A DNA stretch of 55,799 nucleotides from DAIRDK01 sp035403225 (GTDB lineage Bacteria > Bacteroidota > Bacteroidia > Bacteroidales > FEN-979), in assembly GCA_035403225.1 (NCBI GenBank), contig DAONET010000017.1, positions 1 to 55,799 on the forward strand, in the 5' to 3' direction. Made by a program: the position numbers and the translations under genes. The notes under the pieces were generated by a model. That model was not told the DNA's origin, did not search any database, and was given only the letters and a program-made list of their open reading frames with translations. Below, piece by piece: positions 8,192-14,911 of the stretch. Position 1 is the first letter of the stretch. Each line of letters begins with the position of its first letter.

Positions 8192-10765
8192 TTACTTCAC
8201 AATTGCCTGGAAGTCGGGGGTGTTCATGTAATTGTAGAATTCCCGGTCGGTACGAGCCTGAGCTTTCAGGTTTGCATCCTGGCAGGCTTTGATCAGGTTT
8301 TCATACAGCATCTTGGTGTCGGCTTTCTTGGCGCCGATGACAGCCAGGAGGTAGAAGGTTTCGGGGTTCTGCGGAGCGCATTTCAGTGTGGTTTCTGCAC
8401 CCTGAATGTTACCGGATACCAGCTGTGACAGTCCGAGGTTGTAAGAGCAGGTAGCGTTGGCAAGGAGGGTGTTAGCCTTCTGGTAGTCACCTTTCGGGAT
8501 CATGAGGACGCCGAGGTTATAATTGGTGTTTTCGCCGAGCTGCTGAGATTTCTTGAACTGAGCTTCTGCTTTCTGGAAGTCTTTCATTTTGGAATAAACA
8601 ACACCGAGGTTGTTTTCAATGATACCGTTATTGGGAGCTTTTTCAGCGGCTTTGTTCAGCAGGCTGAGCGCTTTGTCCAGGTTGCCTTTGTTGGTATTCG
8701 CAACACCGGCGTTATTGAGGGCTTTCCAATTGTCGGCATAGAGTCTGGCCGCGTTATCATAGATCTTCAGTTTGGTGTCATTGTCGTTGGTCAGGGTACC
8801 GGCATAGAGCAGTTCTTCTACCTTCAGTTTTTCCGGTGCGTTCACGGCCATCTGGCTGAGTTCGGCATCAGTGAATCTGGGTTCGAAGCAAACGGCTTTG
8901 ATGATGCTGCGACGGAGAGGAGGAAGCATGTTGGCTTCGATTTCCGGGTAGATCACGATCATGTTGCGGATTTCCTGTTCTTTCTTAGCTTGTGAGGCAG
9001 CGCTGTTGATCACATTCATGATTTTGTCTTTATCCTTGACAGTGCTGGCCTGGACGTTCTTCATGAAACCATCCCAATCGGGACCATGGTGATTCAGGAC
9101 GAAGTTGACATCTTTTGCAGCTGCTTCCACGAGGGCTTTCACCGCTTTCTTGTCTTTATTATCCTTATTGGCTTCTTTCACCTGTTTTTTGTACCAGTCG
9201 ATCATGTATTTTTCACCGGTTTTGGAACGGTTTTCCGACAGGTTGGCGTTGAGGGTTTCTTCACCTTCGGGGGAAGCCCATCCGTCGATTTCGAGGGATT
9301 TCATTTTCCAACCCTGTTTGATGAAGCCTTCCAGTTCGGTCAGTGCGTTCTTGGCAGCGTCGGTTTTGTTGATACCGTGTTTCAGATCGAGGTCATACAT
9401 GTTCTTTTTGTAGTAGATGACGCCTTCTTTGGAAATGAGGACTTCTTTCTGATAGCCGTGATCGGCGATGATGGAGGTCTGGTCAAGCTGGATACGGGTG
9501 GGGGTATAGATCACACCGGGAGCCAGTAATTTTGAAGGAAGTTCCACGAATTTGGCTTTTTCCTTGATCTCTTCTTTCTTCAGGACGACGTTTCCTTTGG
9601 CGGTGTAAGCAACCGGGGCTACGACGAGTTCTGAATTGTTCATTTCAGGTTTATAGGGGAATACCTGGGTATAAGTGAAAGAACCACCGGCTTTGTAGGG
9701 GATCATGATGCCGTCGCCGGTAACTTTTTCGCCTTTCAGCGTAACCGGTTTCAACTCATACTGTCCGCCTTCGTATTTAACCACCGGCTGCCAATGCATA
9801 ACAGCAGTCTTGCAGAAATATTTTTCGGGGAAGTTCCCTTTGACGGTCACCATCACTGAGTCGCCTTTTTCGGTCAGGACGGCCGGAGAGGTTTCGTATT
9901 TAACCATGCCGTAATCTTTCTGCATGGTAGCAACGCAACCACCGCTGTAACCGAACTTGTAGGTCAGGCCCAGGGTGATACCGCTGTACATGTCGTTTTT
10001 CACTTCTTTAGCACCGCCTTCGGTCATATCCAGCAGGTCATCGCCTCTCCATCTCCAGATGATTTCGGGGTTGATGCTCCAGTTTTTGTGAATGTTAAAA
10101 TCAAATCCGATACCGGCAGATACTTTGTACTGCAGGTCGTGACCGGAGATACCATTGGTGTTGCCGACGTTTCCGGCTTCGTCATCATGACCGATCCAGG
10201 AATTGGTGATGCCATTGATGTCGGTTCTGTGTCCGATCGTCTGATCAAGACCAATACCGGCAATAGCGTAGGAACTGAAGAGACGTTCCGGTTTGGAACC
10301 CAGGATCCAGTTCAGCCAGTTGACGGTGAGCTGAAGGTCAGATTCCCATGGGAATGCCCTGAACCATTCGCTGGTCAGAGAGTTTCCTCCGGCAACGGGG
10401 TCTTTAATATACTTGCCTTCTACTTCGCTCTGCAATTGTCCGTGAGCGAAACGCAGTCTGGTACCAATCACGCGGGTAAACTGCTTGGTAACGGTAAGAC
10501 CGTAGTTGTAACCCGAGCCGGTGAAATCATACTGACCGTTTTTATTGCTTTTGAAATTCCATAACAGGTCATTCGAAAGATCCCCGTTGAACTGCATCAG
10601 ACCGCCAAAGGCTTGGACTGACCAGTAGTTATACGAGGGAGCAACAGTCTTTACCTTCGTCGTTTCCTCTTTCTTCGTTGCATCCTGTGCAATAGAAAAG
10701 ACGGGTATCATCGCCACAAGCAGGGCAATCAGAACCTTTGATAATACTTGATAACATTTTTTCAT
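8192..10765 (-). CDS. Outer membrane beta-barrel/OmpA-like/TPR protein
   Basis: An 857-residue exported protein. The start MKKCYQVLSK (10765) was preferred over an in-frame ATG 23 codons upstream because it begins a clean signal peptide ending near VFSIAQ and because the -7 element at 10810-10817 lies between the two. Residues about 30-290 look like an outer-membrane barrel (alternating aromatic strands, NYGLTVTKQF, GLTYKFGY). A linker of Ig-like character follows. About 470-560 carry an OmpA-like peptidoglycan-binding motif (EIDGWASPEGEETLNANLSE with following NRSK). About 690-857 form TPR-type repeats (NNAGVANTNKGNLDKALSLL, NNLGVVYSKMKDFQKAEAQF). It probably anchors the outer membrane to the wall and scaffolds partners. 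The exact function is unknown. Confidence 0.85.
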   Translation of the reverse strand: MKKCYQVLSKVLIALLVAMIPVFSIAQDATKKEETTKVKTVAPSYNYWSVQAFGGLMQFNGDLSNDLLWNFKSNKNGQYDFTGSGYNYGLTVTKQFTRVIGTRLRFAHGQLQSEVEGKYIKDPVAGGNSLTSEWFRAFPWESDLQLTVNWLNWILGSKPERLFSSYAIAGIGLDQTIGHRTDINGITNSWIGHDDEAGNVGNTNGISGHDLQYKVSAGIGFDFNIHKNWSINPEIIWRWRGDDLLDMTEGGAKEVKNDMYSGITLGLTYKFGYSGGCVATMQKDYGMVKYETSPAVLTEKGDSVMVTVKGNFPEKYFCKTAVMHWQPVVKYEGGQYELKPVTLKGEKVTGDGIMIPYKAGGSFTYTQVFPYKPEMNNSELVVAPVAYTAKGNVVLKKEEIKEKAKFVELPSKLLAPGVIYTPTRIQLDQTSIIADHGYQKEVLISKEGVIYYKKNMYDLDLKHGINKTDAAKNALTELEGFIKQGWKMKSLEIDGWASPEGEETLNANLSENRSKTGEKYMIDWYKKQVKEANKDNKDKKAVKALVEAAAKDVNFVLNHHGPDWDGFMKNVQASTVKDKDKIMNVINSAASQAKKEQEIRNMIVIYPEIEANMLPPLRRSIIKAVCFEPRFTDAELSQMAVNAPEKLKVEELLYAGTLTNDNDTKLKIYDNAARLYADNWKALNNAGVANTNKGNLDKALSLLNKAAEKAPNNGIIENNLGVVYSKMKDFQKAEAQFKKSQQLGENTNYNLGVLMIPKGDYQKANTLLANATCSYNLGLSQLVSGNIQGAETTLKCAPQNPETFYLLAVIGAKKADTKMLYENLIKACQDANLKAQARTDREFYNYMNTPDFQAIVK

Positions 10766-10809
10766 ACTTCCGGATTTTTGATTATGAATATGTTCGTTTA
10801 CTGATAAGA

Positions 10810-10817
10810 CAAATATA
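10810..10817 (-). promoter_or_regulatory. -7 promoter element of the OmpA/TPR gene
   Basis: TATATTTG on the minus strand with a TTTG (10839-10842) 21 bases further upstream. It gives a leader of about 40 bases to the ATG at 10765 and supports that start. Confidence 0.6.
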
Positions 10818-10834
10818 TTAAATAAAAAGGTCAA

Positions 10835-11032
10835 AATGCAAATTTCTAGGAATATTGAAAATCTGATTCTTTTTATAATTAATTGATTATTAATACTTTA
10901 TCATAAAACAGCTTAAATTAAGGCTGTAAAATTAAAAAAAAAGTTGATAAACAAGCGGAAAATCGTGCCAATTCAAGGGGTTGATCCTTCCTGATGTATT
11001 TTCTTTTTTCTTTTTCTACGGAAGAAATTCTG
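10835..11032. other. AT-rich intergenic region, no gene seen
   Basis: About 200 bases with runs of A and T between a minus-strand promoter and the stop of the methyltransferase gene. I find no open frame, RNA gene or convincing hairpin. It probably carries upstream promoter sequence for the OmpA/TPR gene. Confidence 0.5.
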
Positions 11033-11578
11033 TTAGGTTACATTGCCGGTCTGATTTGTTTTCACAAAGAGGTCCCAGATCACGATCCCTGCGCTGACAG
11101 CAACATTGAATGAGTGTTTGGTGCCGAACTGGGGGATTTCCACACAGGCATCGAGCAAGGGTAAGATCTCTTCACTGAGGCCATTGACTTCGTTTCCGAA
11201 CACGAGGGCGCATTTTCTTCCGGCGGGTGGCATGAATTCACGCAGTCCGGTACTTTGATCGGTTTGTTCAATGCCGATGATGAAATAGTCCAGGGATTTC
11301 AACTGCTGCAATGCTTCCAGGGTGGTGGGGAAGTACTGCCACGACACCGACTCGGTAGCGCCCAGGGCTGACCGGTGGATCTCCCGGTGGGGCGGGGTGG
11401 CTGTGATGCCGCACAGGCAGATCCCTTCCAGCCGGAAGGCATCGGAAGTACGAAACACGGAGCCAATATTTTGCAAGCTCCGGATGTTGTCCAAAACGAT
11501 CCGGAACGGCATCTTGTTCTGCTCGCGGAATTGATTCACCGACAAACGGTTAAGTTCATCCGTAGTTAGTTTGCGCAT
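11033..11578 (-). CDS. SpoU/TrmH family RNA 2'-O-methyltransferase
   Basis: A 181-residue SPOUT-fold enzyme expected to transfer methyl from SAM to a ribose 2'-OH in tRNA or rRNA. All three SpoU motifs are present: NIGSVFRTSDAF near residue 38, LVFGNEVNGLSEE near 128, and the knot segment IPQFGTKHSFNVAVSAG near 150. The start MRKLTTDELN is preferred; an ATG two codons upstream is also possible. It diverges from mutS, and the two -7 elements are only three bases apart. It lacks the N-terminal substrate-binding extension of RlmB-type enzymes, so it is nearer to short TrmH-like proteins. The target nucleotide cannot be told from sequence. Confidence 0.9.
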   Translation of the reverse strand: MRKLTTDELNRLSVNQFREQNKMPFRIVLDNIRSLQNIGSVFRTSDAFRLEGICLCGITATPPHREIHRSALGATESVSWQYFPTTLEALQQLKSLDYFIIGIEQTDQSTGLREFMPPAGRKCALVFGNEVNGLSEEILPLLDACVEIPQFGTKHSFNVAVSAGIVIWDLFVKTNQTGNVT

Positions 11579-11598
11579 CAGCATGGAAAATTATCGTC

Positions 11599-11606
11599 CA
11601 AAATTA
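11599..11606 (-). promoter_or_regulatory. -7 promoter element of the SpoU methyltransferase gene
   Basis: TAATTTTG on the minus strand, immediately beside the oppositely directed -7 of mutS. Confidence 0.6.
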
Positions 11607-11609
11607 TAT

Positions 11610-11617
11610 TATTTTTG
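11610..11617 (+). promoter_or_regulatory. -7 promoter element of mutS
   Basis: TATTTTTG, 22 bases before the mutS ATG at 11639. It supports that start over the in-frame TTG at 11615, which overlaps the element. Confidence 0.6.
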
Positions 11618-11638
11618 CCTCTCTCCGTTCACGCAATC

Positions 11639-13936
11639 ATGCCGAAAGAAAAGAGTATTGTTGACACGCCGCTGATGAAGCAATATGGCTCTATCAAGGC
11701 GAAGTACCCGGATGCCCTGTTGCTGTTCCGGGTAGGGGATTTTTATGAGACGTTTGGGGAAGATGCGGTGAAGGCCTCCTCGATCCTTGGCATTGTCCTC
11801 ACCAAACGGGCCAACGGTTCCGCTTCGTCGATAGAACTGGCCGGTTTTCCGCATCATTCCCTTGATCTGTACCTCCCGAAACTGGTGAAAGCCGGATTGC
11901 GCGTGGCGGTTTGCGATCAGCTGGAAGATCCGAAGCTGGCCAAAAACATCGTGAAACGTGGCGTGACGGAGCTGGTGACCCCCGGGGTTTCGTACAGCGA
12001 TAAGATCCTGGAGCAAAAGGAAAACAACTTCCTGGCCGCGGTGCACTTNNNNNNNNNNNNNNNNNNNNNNNNNNNNNNNNNNNNNNNNNNNNNNNNNNNN
12101 NNNNNNNNNNNNNNNNNNNNNNNNNNNNNNNNNNNNNNNNNNNNNNNNCTGCATGTGCTGGATCAGACGGTGTCGCCGATGGGATCGCGGCAGCTGCGGC
12201 GGTGGATGATCCTTCCGCTGAAAAACCGTCAGCCCGTGGAAGAACGGCTCGACATGGTTGAACTCTTTATCCGGAACAGGGAGATGGCCGACAAGATGCG
12301 CCAACTCATCCGGGACACGGGCGACCTGGAACGGCTGATCTCGAAAGTCGCCGTGAACAAAGTGAATCCCCGCGAGATCGTCTACCTGAAAAAGGCGCTG
12401 GAGAGCATCGAACAGATCAAGACGCTGTGTGAGCAATCGGGCAATGAAGGTCTGCACAAAGTGGGCGAACAGCTGAACGCCTGCCGGCTGGTACAGGAAA
12501 AGATCGGACGGGAAATCAATCCCGATCCGCCGGCCCTGGCCATCAAAGGGAACATCATCTGCGACGGCGTTTCAACGGAGTTGGATGAGCTGCGTAACAT
12601 GGCTTATTCGGGCAAAGATTACCTGGTGCAGATCCAGCAGCGTGAGATAGAACGCACGGGCATCAGCTCGCTGAAGATCGGATTTACCAATGTCTTCGGA
12701 TATTACCTGGAGGTGACCAACGCGCACAAGGACAAGGTGCCGGACGACTGGATGCGAAAGCAGACACTGGTCAACGCCGAACGCTATATCACCCCCGAGC
12801 TGAAGACCTACGAAGAAAAGATTCTGGGAGCCGAAGAGCGGATCCTCGAACTGGAACAGAAACTATACAACGACCTGATCTATTTCCTGGCCGATTACAT
12901 ACAGCCCATTCAGCTGAATGCCACGCTGGTGGCCAAGTTGGATGTGCTCACCTGCTTTGCCACGCTGGCAGAGACCAATCATTATGTACGGCCGGCGCTG
13001 AACGACGGCTATGAGATTGACATCCGCAATGGCCGCCATCCGGTGATCGAGAAGCAGATGAAACCCGGCGAAGAATACATCGGGAACGATCTTTTCCTGG
13101 ATAACCGTTCTTCCCAGATCATCATCCTCACCGGACCGAACATGTCGGGGAAGTCGGCCCTGCTGCGGCAGACCGCCCTCATCGTGCTGATGGCGCAGAT
13201 CGGTTGTTATGTCCCTGCCGATGCGGCAACCCTGGGCATGACCGATAAGATCTTTACCCGCGTAGGGGCATCGGACAACATCTCATCGGGAGAATCCACC
13301 TTCATGGTGGAGATGAACGAAACCGCCAGCATCCTGAACAACATTTCCGACCGGAGTCTGATCCTGCTGGACGAGATCGGCCGCGGAACGAGCACCTACG
13401 ACGGCATCAGCATTGCCTGGGCCATTGCAGAGTTCCTGCACGAGCATCCGATCTTCAGGCCGAAGGTGCTGTTCGCCACCCATTACCATGAGATGAACCA
13501 GATGGCGAACCTCTTCCCGAGGATCCGGAACTTCCATATCTCGATCCGTGAGATCCAGAACAAGGTGATCTTCCTCCGGAAGCTGTTGCCGGGCGGAAGC
13601 GAGCACAGCTTCGGTATTCATGTCGCCCGGATGGCCGGCATGCCGACGTCGGTGATCGACCGGGCCAACGAGATGCTGGTGGAACTCGAGGAGACCTACC
13701 GGGGCGGAAAGCCGGAGAAGAAGGCAGATGACGGCGATCAGGTGAAGGAGAAGAAACGGAAGAGCGCGGCAGCCTCCCATCCCGGAGCCGACTTTCAGTT
13801 GAGTTTCATCCAGCTGGATGATCCGTTGCTGCAACAGATCAAAGAAGATATTCTCAATACGGAAATCAACACGTTAACCCCGGTGGAAGCGTTGATGAAG
13901 TTGAATGAGATAAAAAAATTGCTGGAGAAGAAGTGA
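11639..13936 (+). CDS. mutS: DNA mismatch repair protein MutS (interrupted by a gap)
   Basis: The mismatch-recognition ATPase of DNA repair. The start MPKEKSIVDT is chosen because the -7 element lies just upstream. The N-terminal domain has the mismatch-probing Phe-x-Glu motif in FRVGDFYETF (F35, E37). The ATPase has Walker A GPNMSGKS, Walker B ILLDEIGRGTSTYDG and the helix-turn-helix-like end including VARMAGMP. The last 40 residues are the conserved tail LTPVEALMKLNEIKKLL. The gap at 12049-12148 removes about 170 residues from the end of the recognition domain to the start of the core domain (the sequence resumes at LDQTVSPMGSRQLRRWM). Frame is kept across the 100 N, but the real gap should be near 500 bp. 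tRNA-Gly follows closely. Confidence 0.96.
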   Translation: MPKEKSIVDTPLMKQYGSIKAKYPDALLLFRVGDFYETFGEDAVKASSILGIVLTKRANGSASSIELAGFPHHSLDLYLPKLVKAGLRVAVCDQLEDPKLAKNIVKRGVTELVTPGVSYSDKILEQKENNFLAAVHXXXXXXXXXXXXXXXXXXXXXXXXXXXXXXXXXXLHVLDQTVSPMGSRQLRRWMILPLKNRQPVEERLDMVELFIRNREMADKMRQLIRDTGDLERLISKVAVNKVNPREIVYLKKALESIEQIKTLCEQSGNEGLHKVGEQLNACRLVQEKIGREINPDPPALAIKGNIICDGVSTELDELRNMAYSGKDYLVQIQQREIERTGISSLKIGFTNVFGYYLEVTNAHKDKVPDDWMRKQTLVNAERYITPELKTYEEKILGAEERILELEQKLYNDLIYFLADYIQPIQLNATLVAKLDVLTCFATLAETNHYVRPALNDGYEIDIRNGRHPVIEKQMKPGEEYIGNDLFLDNRSSQIIILTGPNMSGKSALLRQTALIVLMAQIGCYVPADAATLGMTDKIFTRVGASDNISSGESTFMVEMNETASILNNISDRSLILLDEIGRGTSTYDGISIAWAIAEFLHEHPIFRPKVLFATHYHEMNQMANLFPRIRNFHISIREIQNKVIFLRKLLPGGSEHSFGIHVARMAGMPTSVIDRANEMLVELEETYRGGKPEKKADDGDQVKEKKRKSAAASHPGADFQLSFIQLDDPLLQQIKEDILNTEINTLTPVEALMKLNEIKKLLEKK
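12049..12148. other. Assembly gap inside mutS
   Basis: 100 N. Comparison with the E. coli MutS layout suggests roughly 170 residues (about 500 bp) are missing. The flanks share no overlap. Confidence 0.9.
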
Positions 13937-13953
13937 GGGATTAGATTTTTTTA

Positions 13954-13961
13954 TAAATTTG
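13954..13961 (+). promoter_or_regulatory. -7 promoter element of tRNA-Gly
   Basis: TAAATTTG between the mutS stop and the tRNA, 24 bases before the tRNA 5' end. Confidence 0.55.
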
Positions 13962-13984
13962 CAGCCTGAAATTGAAAATTCTTT

Positions 13985-14060
13985 GCAGAAGTAGCTCAGT
14001 TGGTAGAGCATAACCTTGCCAAGGTTAGGGTCGCGAGTTCGAGTCTCGTCTTCTGCTCCA
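13985..14060 (+). tRNA. tRNA-Gly (GCC)
   Basis: A 73-nt cloverleaf: acceptor GCAGAAG/CTTCTGC, D-stem GCTC/GAGC, anticodon stem TAACC/GGTTA with loop TTGCCAA (anticodon GCC), T-stem GCGAG/CTCGT with loop TTCGAGT, discriminator T. CCA is encoded at 14058-14060. Confidence 0.97.
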
Positions 14061-14064
14061 CCCG

Positions 14065-14091
14065 AACCCTCAGAACAGCGAGGGTTTTTTT
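14065..14091 (+). terminator. Hairpin terminator after tRNA-Gly
   Basis: AACCCTC (14065-14071) pairs with GAGGGTT (14080-14086) and is followed by a T-run. It separates tRNA-Gly from tRNA-Leu. Confidence 0.75.
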
Positions 14092-14123
14092 ATCGCACAC
14101 TCACTCACGCACGCACACGTTAC

Positions 14124-14210
14124 GCCCTGGTGGTGGAACTGGTAGACACGCAGGACTTAAAATCCTGTGGCTTCGCGGCCGTGCGGGTTCAAGTCCCGCC
14201 CGGGGTACCA
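14124..14210 (+). tRNA. tRNA-Leu (TAA)
   Basis: An 84-nt class II tRNA with a long variable arm. Anticodon stem CAGGA/TCCTG with loop CTTAAAA gives anticodon TAA. T-stem GCGGG/CCCGC has loop TTCAAGT. The acceptor GCCCTGG pairs with CCGGGGT including wobble pairs. CCA is encoded at 14208-14210. Confidence 0.95.
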
Positions 14211-14216
14211 AAGCAA

Positions 14217-14531
14217 CTAATGGCCTGTAGACGAATAGTTTACAGGCCATGTTTGTTTCAGGTTCGGCACTTGCGCCAGCGAAGGTCGATCACGCGGGTC
14301 GATCATCACCCGGCTTCCGGGTTTTTCGAACCGGTACCGTTTCCCCGAAATCGCTCCCCATACGGTCATCCCTGTTTTTCCCGTGTATTCAAAGAAGATC
14401 GACGAAGAACGGCTGTTGCCGGGTTCTCCCGCTGATTCCGGCGACCGGGCTGTCTGCCTCACGGTGAAAGGCGCCGGTAGTCCCGGTGGGCCAGCCGGGA
14501 ATGATGCCCGTTTTTTACCGCAACACGACAT
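14217..14531 (-). CDS. Small protein with Cys-Cys head and conserved-looking YTGKT...PRDRPSL core, unknown function
   Basis: A 104-residue protein. It starts MSCCGKKRASFPAGPPG and runs through a low-complexity Ser/Pro segment to a folded-looking core at about 52-92 with EYTGKTGMTVWG, SGKRYRFEKPG and DPRDRPSLAQVPNL. The start is fixed by a Shine-Dalgarno site (AAGGAG six bases upstream) placed within the last codons of the preceding DUF1360 gene. The two genes are one base apart and probably translationally coupled. I do not know its function. The core faintly recalls short phage- or mobile-element-associated proteins, but that is memory, not a search. The last ten codons coincide with a 10-bp hairpin (14220-14250), so the natural C-terminus may be borrowed from a terminator. 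Confidence 0.7.
   Translation of the reverse strand: MSCCGKKRASFPAGPPGLPAPFTVRQTARSPESAGEPGNSRSSSIFFEYTGKTGMTVWGAISGKRYRFEKPGSRVMIDPRDRPSLAQVPNLKQTWPVNYSSTGH
14220..14250. terminator. 10-bp hairpin between tRNA-Leu and the small-protein gene
   Basis: ATGGCCTGTA (14220-14229) is perfectly complementary to TACAGGCCAT (14241-14250), followed on the plus strand by a T-rich stretch. It may end tRNA-Leu transcription, the facing minus-strand operon, or both. Confidence 0.5.
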
Positions 14532-14532
14532 G

Positions 14533-14856
14533 TTATTCTCCTTCCTTATCTTCTGTATAGGTCGCCTGCCGGCCCGCATCGTGCCGGTTGATCAAGTGAT
14601 CCAGTACGATGGCGCCGGCGGAGAACGAAAGCCAGAGTAAACCTCTCTCTTCCCAGCCTTGTCCGAGGAAATACGCGAACGGGGCTGAAATCCAGATGCT
14701 CAGGCAGTGAAAGCAATCGAGCAGTTTCCCCCAGAAGCCGTTTCCTGCCAGTTTCCGGATGCGGAACGAAATATCCCATGGTCCGTCTTCCGCCGAGAGG
14801 AAGTGGGTGATGCGCCAGACGCTGAGGATGCCGAGTATCAGCAGGTAGAAGTCCAT
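14533..14856 (-). CDS. DUF1360-like small membrane protein
   Basis: A 107-residue hydrophobic protein resembling the DUF1360 family, which has no known function. Seen features: MDFYLLILGILSVWRITHFL (first membrane segment), the family-like AEDGPWD turn, then GFWGKLLDCFHCLSIWISAP, with two cysteines three residues apart ahead of the second segment, and a third segment near LLWLSFSAGAIVLDHL. There is no Shine-Dalgarno site at this start. A terminator-like hairpin lies just upstream, between it and the Trp-rich gene, so expression may depend on read-through. It is followed after one base by the small Cys-headed protein. The three genes look like a unit. Confidence 0.7.
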   Translation of the reverse strand: MDFYLLILGILSVWRITHFLSAEDGPWDISFRIRKLAGNGFWGKLLDCFHCLSIWISAPFAYFLGQGWEERGLLWLSFSAGAIVLDHLINRHDAGRQATYTEDKEGE

Positions 14857-14867
14857 CGTTTCGGATC

Positions 14868-14904
14868 AAAAAAGGCAGGGCCGGCCTTCATCGGTCAGCC
14901 CTGC
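14868..14904 (-). terminator. Hairpin with T-run between the Trp-rich gene and the DUF1360 gene
   Basis: On the minus strand GCAGGGC (14898-14904) pairs with GCCCTGC (14875-14881), extended by CCG/CGG, and is followed by TTTTTT. It resembles an intrinsic terminator placed 12 bases before the next ATG, so it may set the level of the two downstream genes. Confidence 0.65.
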
Positions 14905-14911
14905 GCCACGA

